The translations under genes were made by a program, and so were the position numbers. A DNA stretch of 64,000 nucleotides from the NCBI RefSeq assembly GCF_000340215.1, contig NW_006921534.1, positions 5,262,169 through 5,326,168 of the forward strand, given 5' to 3'. Of this stretch, positions 12,380 to 23,809 are shown piece by piece. The notes beneath the pieces were generated by a model that worked only from the letters and a program-made list of their open reading frames with translations, was not told where the DNA came from and did no database searches. The first letter of the stretch is position 1. Each line of letters opens with the position of its first letter. The stretch is from Pseudocercospora fijiensis CIRAD86. Its lineage: Eukaryota; Ascomycota; Dothideomycetes; Mycosphaerellales; Mycosphaerellaceae.

Positions 12380-12490
12380 ACTTCGGGTTACGATCCCTCG
12401 GCTTTTAACGAATAATTCGGAGGCAAAGTTCCCGCTCGCTCCGGAATCTATTAATATACTCGTCGGGTGCCCGTTAACGATAACTTTTGT
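12380..12490 (-). pseudogene. gypsy-2 retropepsin active site
   Basis: The minus strand reads ILIDSGASGNFAS, an intact D-S-G-A loop of a retroviral-type aspartic protease, between gag and the reverse transcriptase. Confidence 0.7.
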
Positions 12491-12899
12491 GCGGAAGACT
12501 GCTATTAATGCTTAAGCGCTTTCGGTATTAAAGAACTCTCTTAGAACGCTCTAATCTAGAGAGTTAGTCCGTTTCCCGACTAATTAGTAGCCTAACGTTG
12601 TTCTAACTAGTTACGGATCCGTAGTCCTACCGTTCGTACTTCTTCGGTATATAATTTTTCCTCGAGGGTATCGTTATATATATCCCGTCCCTACGCTGCT
12701 ATAGCCTTTCGGTATTGCTAATTTAATCGCTAGACCGTCTAACGTATATCTTAAGTAATAATCGTCCTTTCGTCGGGTAGAACGTATCTATAGGGCGTAA
12801 TTATACTTCCTATCGGTACTCGCTCCGTAATGAAGTTATAGTACGTATAGTCTATAGGTATCCGGGGGTAATTCTAGAATTTTGCCTATAAGCTTATCT

Positions 12900-14400
12900 A
12901 GAAATAATTAAATTAGATAGGATCGACCTTCTGTTATTTGTTAACCTTTAGAAACATTTCCTTGTATTTGCGTACTAGATGTAAGGCGATTGTTCGCGCT
13001 ACTATAGGTACATCTATTATAAACGTAAGGATCGTATCGTCGTTAATCCCGAATTCGTCTTTACTTTCTTTATTCCTAGTTTCTTCCTCGGTATCTAGAC
13101 TTCCTTCTAAATCTTCTTACTGTTCCTCCTCTTACTAAGAGGACTCCGGTACTTCTAGGATAGCTCCTAACTCCTCCCCGGGAGGGAATAAAGCTTCCGG
13201 ATCTCGGTTTTCTTTATCGTCGGTATCTAAGCAAGATTTATTAATCGTTTCTTCTTTTAACTAGGATTTCGTATCTTCTCGTACAAGTCGCCTAATCTAA
13301 GGGAAGAATCCTACTTCTACTTTAGTAGAATAATGAATTTGGTATTAGTCGTCGTAACAGAATCTCTAGTAAAGGGTTCTATATACGGGTTCTTATCGTC
13401 GTACTATTATACAGATTTGTCGTAGCTCTTTCTTTACGACCTCTACGTAGGTCCTCGGCGCGTTATTAATAGAGTATAGCTCTACTACTATTCGGTAGCC
13501 TTCTCTACCCGAGTCCTTTCGTTGTATTATATTAAACTATTCGCGTCGCACTATATTCTTGCCGCGGTAGTTCCGTACTATATAGCCTTCCTTGCTATAC
13601 GTATAGCAAGTTAATCTTCCTACTTTCTTAGGCGAACTCTTACCTTTTCTTCCTTTAATTGCTCGACCCTTCTAGGTAGCGTCTAGCTCTATTAGTTGCG
13701 TACCGTAGTAGTTGTTCCCCTTTAGTTTATCGTAGGTACTATAGTTTCGTCTATTATCGTATCTAGGAGTATAACTAGCTTTTCTAGAAGTCTTAGAATC
13801 GTAACGTCGTTCTAAAGCTCGTTCGTAGAGCCTATCGTTAAGATCGATCGTAATCTTAACTAATATTCCTATATTATCTATTTTTCTACTATCGCGTATA
13901 AGCTCGTCTTTAACGTTATCCTTAAGACCTCGCCGATATATTATTATAAGAGCTTCGTCGTCCTAATCTATAAGTTAGGCGTATTCCTAAAATTTAGCGG
14001 CGTAATCGGCATATAACCCCTTCTAAGTTAAGTGTTAGATAACCCTAACTGCGGTAGCAACTTCGTTAGAAGATCTAAAGACCTTCTTTATCGTATGCTT
14101 AAGATTTTCGTAGCTTGCGAAGATTCTATCCGAATTGTCGGTCCCGTTGCTATCTAGATAGGTCCTAAGAAATAGTTTAACCTAATGCTAAGCCCTACCT
14201 CGTATAAACGTCGTTGCGAAGACTAGCTTTAAGTTATCTTAAACCTAGTTAAATATAAAATATATATCTATCTAGCTAACCTAGGTATCGAACTTGTCTC
14301 GGTCGCTATAATAAAAGTCTAGCTTTCCGATCTTAAGAGAATCGTTTCTGGTATAGGTTCCTAGTGCATTGCTAGTACTAGAGGTAGTACGTCGAGTACT
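12900..14400 (-). pseudogene. gypsy-2 gag with RIP-destroyed zinc knuckle
   Basis: The minus-strand frame has gag-like charged sequence. At 13561-13620 the zinc knuckle reads CYTYSKEGYIVRNY. In a CCHC knuckle the pattern C-x2-C-x4-H-x4-C is expected; three of the four ligands are now Tyr, which fits Cys TGY to TAY and His CAY to TAY changes, both RIP-type transitions. Confidence 0.65.
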
Positions 14401-14471
14401 ACCTGTCTCGCTAGGGGCGGGAGTTCCCCTTCCGACTTATAATAAGGCACTTATCCTAAGGGCGTTTAAAG

Positions 14472-14817
14472 TGTTACGGTTACTCGCGACAGATCGTTAA
14501 GTAACTTCTTATTACGTGCAAGCCGAGGCTTCTTTAGAGAGGCTAATATAAGCGGGAGGCAGAGACAGAATAATTAGTACAAAGGTAATTCTAATTAGTA
14601 AGTAGGTAATATAAGTTAAACGCCTCGAGCTATAAGGGCATTCCGGCGTTCCTAAATACAAAGGAGATATCTTGTCTATAGTTGTAAGCGACGTAAGCGA
14701 CGCTATCGCTCTCGACCGCTCCTATCGCTCCTAGTAAGATAGAGCGATAGCTTAGCCTACTAGTCTTAGCGTCGCTCTAAGATTATATAAGGACTCTAAC
14801 TAATTAGATCTATAACA
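14472..14817 (-). repeat. 5' LTR of gypsy-2
   Basis: Direct repeat of 781-1126; begins TGTTACGG, ends TATAACA, followed by ATGTT. Confidence 0.9.
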
Positions 14818-16170
14818 ATGTTATATTTGCTTACGAATACTAGCGCGCTCTCGACACTTAATAACTCGTAATCGAAGGTTATAAAGAAGACGCTGTTGCC
14901 CTAGTATAAACACCTCTTTTAAGAGATCTTCGAGGCTACTTTAAGGAGGCGGTAGAAACACTAAATCTTAAGTACTAGCGGATTAAGGACGACTCTTCTA
15001 TCGATAGCACTATAAAGGACGCATTCTACGCCTTCTATATATAGAAGGTTAAGGACTTCTCGGACAGTTGCTACGTACTAAATATTAACTATTTTATCGC
15101 TAACCTATAAGAGGTCTATTTTATAGGTAAGACCGAGCGATAGTAGACAACTTAACTACCTTCTAAACTAGCGATACCTACTCGCGCTTAATTGCGACCG
15201 ACACCGACAACGCCGGAGACATACTACCTCGTCTATTCTAATATAATACTGCGACCGTTACTATTAAAACAGCGTGTTTAGTCGTTACCTATTCGCTAAC
15301 CTATATTCTTATTACCTCCGCTAGGTAACCTTACTCCGAGGCTATTTCCGCGCCTTCTACCGCCCTCCTTTAATATACCGCGCCGCGAGACAACCTCTTT
15401 TAATCTACCGCGCCGCGAGACAATACTAGATATATAGTTTTTATAACCGCTCGATTTAGACGACGTTAAAGAGGTAGATTTAATAGGAGGTAATACACTA
15501 CTAGTACGAGGTCTACCTACGCCGCTAGGCACTTACTATTTAACTAGCTAATAGAATTAGGGTAAGCTATTATAGGTCTTTATATATAGTATTCGCGAGA
15601 TTAACGGTATTACTATAAACGACCGTTGCTTTACCGATTCTAGCCTCTCGTTCTTCGAGGAGCTTCTTATCTTCTATAACGTAGACTAGTATACTATAGA
15701 TACGATAATAAGCTATATACGAGATAAGGATTACAAACGAGCGGCTAGGCGACTAACTAGTTAGATAATAGACGACTTAGAAGACGACGCCGCTAATAAC
15801 CTACCTAGCAACGAGCGAGTTAGACGAGAGATAAGAGGTATAAGAACACATAGTAACCGCTAGTTAACCGCTAGTTAGTTAACCGCTAGTAAGTTAACCG
15901 CTCGTAGACAACGTACTAAGTAATAATAAGGTCGAAGAGATAGTAATTAGTATAGCTAGGCTTTCCGATATAGTCGTAGAAGGCGGTAATTATATAGTAA
16001 TAATAATAGTCTCTTCTACTATAAAATGGCTGCTTCTATAATAGTCTCTTCTACTATAAAATTGCTGCTTCTATAGTAGTTAAATAGTTAAATAGCCGCT
16101 TTACCGATAGGCTCGAGAGAGGCGCCCTTCTTAACCTAATTCGTTACTACGCCGAGCGGTTCTAAACGCC

Positions 16171-16813
16171 ACTAAACTGGAGGATTGCGGGTGGCTTATT
16201 GCCTAGTAATCACTAGTAAAACGCTGTGCTCATGACTCTATTTAGGTTTTACTAAAACTCCTGACATACACGATAAATCCACCTTCCTTCCCAGAGAGAG
16301 ATAACGTACCACACATCCAAGCATACCTATTCAATAATGTTCCCAGCTCGCAAACAAGCCAGGCTCATACAGTAATGAAAATGTGGCAAAAAGCGAAGAG
16401 CAGCACCCGACCGACCATGGAACCCCCCTGTTCTAAGCCTCAGATATATCCCACATTCTGATCATGACAGACAGCTACACGTCACTATGGTTCGCCTGTT
16501 TGCGCACCACCACCAGATGACCGTATGTCAAACCCACAAAAGGTATCGCGATGCGCCGGCAGCCGCCTCATGTTCCGTCGCCGAAGATGTATCTACCGGC
16601 ATGGCGTGGCAAAAGGTTAGGCAGCCATACATTTTTGCACTGTGCGAAGAGATCCCACAACTACAACCACAACCAGCCGGCTCAAGTGTGGTGGAAATAC
16701 CAACTCCCAAATCTTGGGCGCGCGGTCGCAACACACAAGGGTCTCATCAGTCTCACCATCAACCAAGGCAATCTCCATGCGTCATGTCGTTCATCATCTA
16801 CATCTGTCTACTT
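16171..16813. other. Intergenic, nothing recognised
   Basis: Normal base composition, no RIP. It lies between the end of the left transposon block and the stop codon of the four-exon membrane protein gene. Overlapping short frames here are chance readings of that gene's 3' flank. Confidence 0.6.
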
Positions 16814-19633
16814 CTAAAGATGATGACTAACCCTCTTCAAAGCCTTCACAGGACTCCCAACCATCTCAAAAGTCTGCCCAAACCTCCTCCGACTCATGCG
16901 CGGACTTTCCACATTCACAGCTCCCTCCCGCGCTTGCTCTTGTCCCTCCATGTAAAAATGTTCGCCGTCCTTGTGAAGTTTCCAGCTGACTTTGTATTGC
17001 TCGCCGCTAGGACCACAACCACAAGATCCAGCAAGAGCTTCTGACGGAGGGGAATTGACTGCTAAAGAGAACTGGGAATCGTCAGTGCGGTGAGCAGAGA
17101 AGGCGGCCGACTCGACTTACGAGATGGATCGGATCGCTGAAATCTGTGTACCAATCGCGATGTAAAGCGAAGTATCCGAGGATGAAGAAGTTCATGAGGA
17201 AGACAATGGTCAGGACCACGTAGAAGGGTTTCTGGTAGTCCTGATTACCGCCGCTGGCGTATTGCTGTACTCTGACCGACGCGTTGAATTGCTGGTACGA
17301 GCCATCGATTGTGGGGTTGGTGTAATTCCAGAACATTACAAAGGGAGAGTCTTGAGAGGCTTGCATCAAAGTATTGCCTGCGAGCACCGCGAGAGCCTCT
17401 GCTGTCGAAGGAAATCCGGAGCTGAGGTTTCCGGTATTTACATCAGAGAGGATGAACTGTGTCAGTAGTCGGGCATTCGAGGCGTTGCCGTCGAATTGGC
17501 CGGCATTAAGGGAAAGAGCTGTGGAAAATGTCAATTTGTGCTCTCACGGTGAGTCCTCCGAATCCATACATACCCCTTGACCATTCGCTGCCAATGTTCA
17601 CCCAATCTTTACTCAACGTAGCGTTACCACTAAGTGCAAGTGGCTCACTGTTGTTATACTGCAGTATGTGATTAGACTCGCACACTGCCTCCATCTCTCC
17701 ACCACTACTGGTGGCATTGTAGGTCGTGTAGCAATTGGGTGTTTGGCCAGCCTGAATCTCACAGAGTGCGTAATTACCTGCTACTGGGCCTGCCGAATCG
17801 CTCTTGCCGAGGAGATATATGGATGTGGAGCCCCATGCCATGCCTTTTGTGTCATTCACGATAGTGTTGAAATCCTTGGGAAGTCTTGCAAAGACTGGTG
17901 GGTACCTCGCGCTGCCGTACTTCTCACCCCACTTGAAGACCTTATACAGGCCCTGATCCGTGCCGTTCAAGTATGGATATGTCCCGTTCGGATAAGTCAG
18001 ACATGTCGGCCAATCGATCCATGTGCTGGTGTCGCATCCCGTATGATTCCACTTTTGATATATGAAAGGCTCGAGTTGAGTTTCGGTCAGTGTGGCACAG
18101 AGCACATTCACTACTGGCGAGGGCACTGAAGCTCGGATGCTGTATGAAGCACCTTCCACTTCCCAGGGTTGTACCAGATTATTGATCGGATCCATCGCTG
18201 CTTGGACGACTCCTACGTGAGGCATAGCCATAGTGATATTGTTCACAAGATAGCCCGGGTTCGGCTGCGGATTTGATTGTGACCTTCGCTCGACCCACGG
18301 AGCGATGATCGTTGTATTGTCGTTGAATAACGCATAGCCTTTGGGTCTTTTTGCAAGGTCATTAGTACTGTTGCCATACACCTGCGCGGCATCGTCCCAA
18401 TTCGCCAGGAAAGTGCGATAGTTGACAAATGCCATTGCAGAGTGCTCGATCTGCAAACATGTTGTATCAACGTAGACCGGATCCATTGCATCCGTGACTG
18501 GAGTTTGACAGTTCTTGCCAATGTATTGCGGGTTCGCAAATTGTGACTTGACCAGACCGCTCATGACTTTATGCTCGAAGTTGGGGACCACGAGCTGCGG
18601 CTGCACCAGTGCGGTGGCAGCAGAGGTGTACAGGCTGTCGAGGTTAGTCAAGGTCGTCGAAATCAAAGACGCGCACTCACATTGCCATAAGAGCCGCGAG
18701 AAAGGAGATCAATCCTAGGATGGAGATACCTGCGTAACGTACGGTTTCCCACTGTGTGAGCATTACGCCAGGCTGCATGATCCACGATCGCATACTAAGC
18801 TCAGCCAACGTTACGCCTCTGGCGCGCTCCAACTTGAAGGCCCTACGGGCAAGTGCCTGGCCAACGAAGGCGACCACCACCGTGACGTAGGCAAGTTCGA
18901 TCATCTTCGCGAATAGTGAAGTGAGAAATGCGGCCGATGATGGAGAAATTGCTCCTCCATTCCGGATCGCACGCCCATACTTTGGACCTTTGATGGCGAC
19001 GATCAAGAATGCGGCGGAGAAGACTGTCGCAAAAACGGCCAAGAAAAGTATGCCGATGGAGAGCCAAGTGGCAAAGCGACCGTGCTTGACGTTGCGAGTG
19101 CTTGGACAGTTGTGGTGAGGCGCAAAGTCGTCGTATCGAGACCGCACAGACAGTAAACCAGCTTCGGACTTCGCATATACTGAAGGTGCATTATTCGCAG
19201 AGTTTAAGGAGGCCCGAGACTCCCTGTCCATGTGGCTAGGGTTGTAGGCCGTGTCGAATGTCTCGTCAAATCGTGTGCTCCCTGTCAGCGCCCCAGTAGA
19301 TGGAGGAGAGAACACTGGTATGCCATGCTCAGGCGTCGATTGGAGATTGCCGGTGGAGTCTCTTTGCAACGATGATTGACCCGTCCGCGAGGGTGTAGCA
19401 GGCGTGGCCGCTGATCCAGTCGATATGCCCAATCCATGGTTGTGAGCGGCACCAGAAGGTGCCGGTTCGATCTCGTCTGTCGGATCCGTGATGTCTCTCG
19501 TATCTGGAGTATCGTTAAAACTTACCGAGGCCACTCGCTGATATCCAGGGCGGTGTCGCGTCGCAAAAGAAGGAGTTGCACTGTGCGCAGGCAACGGCGA
19601 GGCGTCATTCAGAAGTCCACGTTGTGCGGACAT
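16814..19633 (-). CDS. Conserved fungal multi-pass membrane protein, four exons (889 aa)
   Basis: Join on the minus strand: 19633-18681, 18634-17574, 17518-17121, 17071-16814. Introns of 46, 55 and 49 nt have GTGAGT, GTATGT and GTAAGT donors and CAG acceptors; all phases agree. The N-terminal 190 residues are Ser/Thr/Pro-rich and probably cytosolic. Three hydrophobic segments follow (starting ATWLSIGILFLAVFATVFS, then the AYVTVVVAFVGQ region, then GISILGLISFLAALMAI). A large domain of about 430 residues with paired cysteines and many N-x-S/T sites follows, probably extracytosolic, then a fourth TM segment (VVLTIVFLMNFFILGYFAL). The last exon carries FSLAVNSPPS and a GSCGCGPSGEQ stretch that I remember as conserved in a Pezizomycotina family of unknown function. 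The gene model is well supported; the function is unknown. Confidence 0.85.
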
Positions 19634-21208
19634 TTTGTTTGCTAGTAACTCGTGTTCAGGTACAAAGTTCGCCGATCATTCGTTCTGATGCGGCCATCCG
19701 TATGCGACCCGGGCTGTTCGGCGGCTGTTCGCAGATCGAAGTCGTTTCAAATGAAATGACTTGAAGGAATCGGGGATGAACAAGCTCTCAAGTTATGTGA
19801 CGGAAGAGCTAGAAAGCAATTAGCTCTTATTCCAGTACGTATACGCGATGTGGTTCGCCTAAGGAAGGTGCCTACACCGGTTGTATGCAGCGAGGCTGTA
19901 CCGTACCTGTACGTGCTCGCTTAGAACTCCTACGACATTGGGCCAACTGACAGCCGCCGTCAAGGTCAAGGCAAATCTCAGGCCTCGCAGAATCAATAAA
20001 TGTTATCTTTAAAAGGTGCAATGAAGAGAGAAAGGCGCGGGCACGACTGAAGCCGCTGTACCGAATCGAAGAGAACAGTGAGCGTGTGTTGGTTCTTTGG
20101 ACGAGTTCTAGTCTCACCACATGGCTGCCGCTAAGGTGCGCCACCGCGAAGAGCTGCATCTTCAAGACAGCGTGCACACTTGGCGCGCTTGATAACGGGG
20201 CCAGATCCACCGAAAGGTTGTCATGTTGCGGATGAGTGAGGTGAGTGAGTGTGTCGTCTGACCTTCAGCTGAAGAGAATGGAAGTCGTCGCCTTGGCATT
20301 GACGCTCAAGGCTTGTCGTATGAGAGTTTCACTCTCCAGCCTTTCTACAAATAATCGTTGCAAATCGAGAGAATGCTTCTCAAGATCGACAGCGGAAGAC
20401 ACGCGCTCCCAACTTAGAAAGCGTGGTCCTGCGTGAAGGAAGGCTCGCATGGGTCTGCCACCCTCGAGATTCGCAAAGTCCGTTGCCAACCTCACAAGAG
20501 AGAGTGTTACAGCCACATTTCTGAGAGAGACCTAAGCAATAGACTGGTCGATCCCTTATCCTTCACATTCCTACCCAGAATGACCACCCTCGCATATCGA
20601 GTCAACAGCAAAATCAGAAGAAGGATCCAGCCCATACCCCACGACTTCAGCAACTGCAACTGCGAGACCGACATCTGCGAAGCTCTTACAGCGCAGAATG
20701 ATGCCCGTTGCTCCACAGACTGCTCCATGCCCGACTGGGACAACGATCTTGCAGCGAAAGCGCGAAGGAAGGCTCGTTCGCTGGCGTAGGACGACTCGTT
20801 GAATCGAGACTCCGTACACTTGGGCAAGCGCAGCAACATCTATGTCTCTGCCCAGCGTCCAAGTATCGAAGATGCCGTGAATGCTTGGGTTGCTGAGAAG
20901 GAATTGCGGAATGAAAGTAGCAATGGACGCGTGCCCGAGGGTACGTCGATGGGTCTAAGTCGCTGAATCTCACCCGCTTATTCGTCCGCAGATCTGTGTA
21001 TGTGGCATAGGACCAGACGGTTCGGCGTGGGAATGGCGGTATCCAACAGCGGATATACCTACATAGTGGCGCGATACATGCCGCAGGGAAGGCGGTAGAC
21101 ATGCGCGGCTCAGCTCCCAGGTTGATGCTAGATGGCTTTATCCAGATCGTCTATCGCCGTCTAGTGTCCATAGGTGTGCCAAAATGCAACCATGCTCATC
21201 ATGCTATG
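19634..21208. other. Intergenic, no supported gene
   Basis: About 1.6 kb between two minus-strand genes. It contains the promoter of the membrane protein gene. A minus-strand frame at 20571-20950 stays open for about 125 codons but has no ATG, and its upstream stop cannot be removed by a convincing intron. I call nothing here. Confidence 0.5.
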
Positions 21209-22126
21209 CTATGCCGCTGGCGCGAGATTCTTTCTCAGCAGCTCAATTTCTGCATCACTCATCTTACAGTACTGCTTCATGTACTCAACCGGCCCATTGA
21301 AATCCTTCAAGAGCATATCCACCGTTGCAAGCATATTCTCCTTCTTGCTACTGATCATGTTCAGTACACCTTCCGTATTGCCTTGCAGCGCCGGATTCTG
21401 CAGCAGCCTTTCTTGGAACAGCGGTTTCAAGTGTTCTAAACCACTATCCGTGAGGCTGTACTCTTCTGCAATCACCTCTTTCTCTCGTCCTGCAAGAAGC
21501 GACAACAGGGCCACTATGACGCCGGTGCGATCCTTGCCAGCGGTGCAATGGATGAGGCACGGCTCGGGGTCTGGCTTGGATAGATGTCGAAAGATCGCGC
21601 CATAGGCTGGCGGCGCTGCGAGCGCGATGTCGTTGTACGCTTTGACGAAGCCTTCTGACCCCGTGGTATAATGCCTGTATCTTACGGCTACCTGCTCCGG
21701 CCCGTAATCTGCTTCTGCGAAAACAGGGACCCATGATCGGATCATGCCATGAGCGTGGAAGGGGTCCTCTTGTTGATCGAGCTCGACTCCTGCCCATTCT
21801 GGGCCATCGCGCTGTATTTCTGGCAGCGAGCGAAGATCAAATATGTACTTAATGCCTTTCCTCTATGTCAACAGCTGCGGATGTGATGGCCACCTCCGCT
21901 CACGCGCACCCGTGAGTGAATCAAGAGCTGGAGGTGCAGTGGCTGGCACGACAGACCTCTTACCTAAATCCCGGCCCATCTTTTGAAGGCCTTCCTCTGT
22001 CGCCTTGCTCGGATCGGCGGACCTGTAGACGAGACCTTTGCGAATCTTCCCATCATCGCCGATGTCTCGAAAGTTAGCAATGCCAGGTACGTCGATGAAA
22101 GGCGGCGGTAACGACGCAGCAGCCAT
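21209..22126 (-). CDS. Dual-specificity/tyrosine protein phosphatase, Y_phosphatase3 type (269 aa)
   Basis: Two exons (22126-21964 and 21855-21209) with a 108-nt intron (GTAAGA..AAAG). The N-terminus has the family signature FIDVPGIANFRDIGD and VYRSADPS. The P-loop HCTAGKDRTG gives CX5R, with the catalytic Cys at about residue 158 and Arg six residues later. The helical C-terminus (LLKDFNGPVEYMKQY) is typical. The family removes phosphate from Tyr or Ser/Thr, and some members act on phosphoinositides; the true substrate is unknown. Length fits the family (about 250-300 aa). All residues of the P-loop are intact, so the enzyme should be active. It is probably cytosolic, as there is no signal peptide. 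Confidence 0.9.
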
Positions 22127-22790
22127 GCTTTAACAAGTTCTGAACGAGCGGTCCATCTGCGAGAGCGACGCCTGTGAGGTCATATATTAAGGAAGCTGCC
22201 CAGAGACCCTCCACACACCCCAGGCCGTCTGTCGAGCACTCTGATTGGAGCTCTCGTAGACGACGGATATCCTTCGAGAAGACTGCCTGCCAAGTGCTTT
22301 CGCAACCACAACTCTTTATCCTTGGACAGATGCCGCTTCAAAATTCCGAGTCAAGGCCGATTGGCACTCTCGTAGGCAGAATCCTCATGCAATTGAGTTA
22401 TGGCAGGGGGTGACCAACATACGGACTGGCTCTTCGAATGAGATCTTGACTTCCAATTTACCTGACTGCTAAAGATGCCAATCGGCCGCGCGGGCGAGGG
22501 GCTAGGTGGACGACTTGACGAATTTCACCCTTCTCTCACAAGAGTCATTCAACATCGACGACGTATATGCAAATTCGTTAGACTGGGTGGCACCACACTA
22601 TGCCGCACGCTCGTTCAGGCAGGTGGTGCACACGCAAAACACGGCATCCTCGATGGTTAGGTGGGTAGCTGTCCTCAAGACGCTTTCAAGAACATTGGGG
22701 GCATGCAAACTGTGCTGTGGTCATGCTGATGTTGCGAACAAAATCAGTAATTCGCGAATACCAATGATTTCAGTCAACTAATGACCAGCG

Positions 22791-23252
22791 TCGGCTTGCG
22801 CTGGACAGATCTCTACCCTTCACGGCATCAACGGCCAGATCGAGATGAACGGAGAGTACGAGTCTGAAGGCACCCATCGACGCATTCCGAGGGAAGAGTA
22901 TCGATTGTTCTACCGTTCTAAGGCAAGACGCACCGGAACGCGGCGATGTCGTTCACTCGCGTGGAATCAGCGAGCGACGGAGATTACAACGCTGCAACAG
23001 AAGAAGTCGCTTGCCACGTCGGCTTGTGCTGCACAGGTCTCTACCCTTTAGCAGTCACGACATCAATGGCCAGATCGAGACGAACGGGAAATACGAGCCT
23101 GAAGGCACCCATCGACGCATTTCGAGGGAACAGTATCGATTGTTCTACCGTTCCAGGGCAAGACGCACCGGATTCGGCGATGTCGTTCACTCGCGTGGAA
23201 CCAGCGAGCGACGGAGATTACAACGCTGCAACAGAAGAAGTCGCTTGCCACG
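22791..23252. repeat. Imperfect tandem duplication, unit about 230 bp
   Basis: Copy 1 starts at 22791 (TCGGCTTGCGCTGGACAG) and copy 2 at 23019 (TCGGCTTGTGCTGCACAG). Both end with GTCGCTTGCCACG. Spacing grows from 228 to 235 bp through a small indel near the start of copy 2. The copies are about 90% identical by eye. Differences are not restricted to CpA/TpG sites, so RIP is not obvious. Confidence 0.85.
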
Positions 23253-23609
23253 CCTGCTTGCGGAGCGATGCGACGCTACATGTATCCCATGAACTCAACC
23301 ACGATGCTGCTAACCACGACCGACATTCATACGCATGCGACGTCCACGCCCACCCTCGGGAGCTGAGACGTCAACGGAGTGGGCGACCTTTGACATGGCT
23401 TGAGGTTGCAGGCTGACAGCGAAGTCACAAGGACAGTCGCCAGGTTGGGCATGATGAATACCGATCCGTACACGAGATGCTATTGCTGAAATCTGGAACG
23501 CCACTCATAGGCAAAGACCAAGGACCGGGCGATGACCATTCCGCCAGCGACATCGTGGTCGACAGGCACAAGCTAGCTTCTAACCTGGTTCGCGACGGCG
23601 ATGATGGCT

Positions 23610-23627
23610 CACACACACACACACACA

Positions 23628-23690
<63 letters not shown>
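23610..23690. repeat. Compound microsatellite (CA)n-(TC)n
   Basis: About ten CA units followed by about 29 TC units, uninterrupted. It lies 120 bp downstream of the stop codon of the acetylesterase gene. Confidence 0.97.
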
Positions 23691-23692
<2 letters not shown>

Positions 23693-23809
23693 CGACGACT
23701 TTCATAGGCTGAGAGCAGACGATATCCACGAAGCAGCGACAAGCCCAAATTCATGGCGTGTCTGGCGACGAGTTGTCTCGCGGAGAAGAACAAGCTTGAT
23801 ACCGCTACT

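Larger units (their letters stand above)
781..14817 (-). mobile_element. Ty3/gypsy chromodomain retrotransposon (gypsy-2), RIP-mutated, interrupted
   Basis: Two 346-bp direct LTRs (781-1126 and 14472-14817) are flanked by the 5-bp duplication ATGTT (776-780 and 14818-14822). Coding is on the minus strand, so the 5' LTR is the right one. Order in the direction of transcription: gag with a zinc knuckle (about 13600), retropepsin with intact DSGA (about 12450), reverse transcriptase with YIDD (about 11343-11359), integrase (about 9710-10200), the gypsy-1 insertion, then the integrase tail and a chromodomain (about 2000-2450). Without the 7.1-kb insertion the element is about 6.9 kb. Stops occur in every domain, so it cannot move by itself. 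Confidence 0.9.
1..16170 (+). mobile_element. RIP-degraded unidentified transposon, host of nested gypsy elements
   Basis: The outermost element of the left block starts before the window and ends near 16170, where base composition returns to that of normal genes. Only 1-780 and 14818-16170 belong to it; the rest is inserted. Both parts have a + strand reading frame full of TAG/TAA stops, as expected when RIP changes CAG/TGG to TAG. The frame is continuous across the gypsy insertion when one ATGTT copy is ignored. A cysteine/hydrophobic stretch around 650-720 vaguely recalls the SWIM-type end of MULE transposases, but I cannot name the family. Short tandem duplications lie at 15366-15422 (about 29 bp), 15855-15905 and 16005-16078 (about 35 bp). 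Confidence 0.5.
22127..23809. other. Intergenic with tandem duplication and microsatellite
   Basis: No gene supported. It holds an imperfect tandem duplication (22791-23252) and a compound CA/TC microsatellite (23610-23690), listed separately. Short frames in the duplication are parallel in both copies but show no recognisable protein. Confidence 0.55.

Noticed and set aside
20571..20952. Minus-strand open frame of about 125 codons
   Set aside because: It has no ATG, an upstream TAG, and the only nearby splice signals would give a 19-nt intron. No family resemblance.
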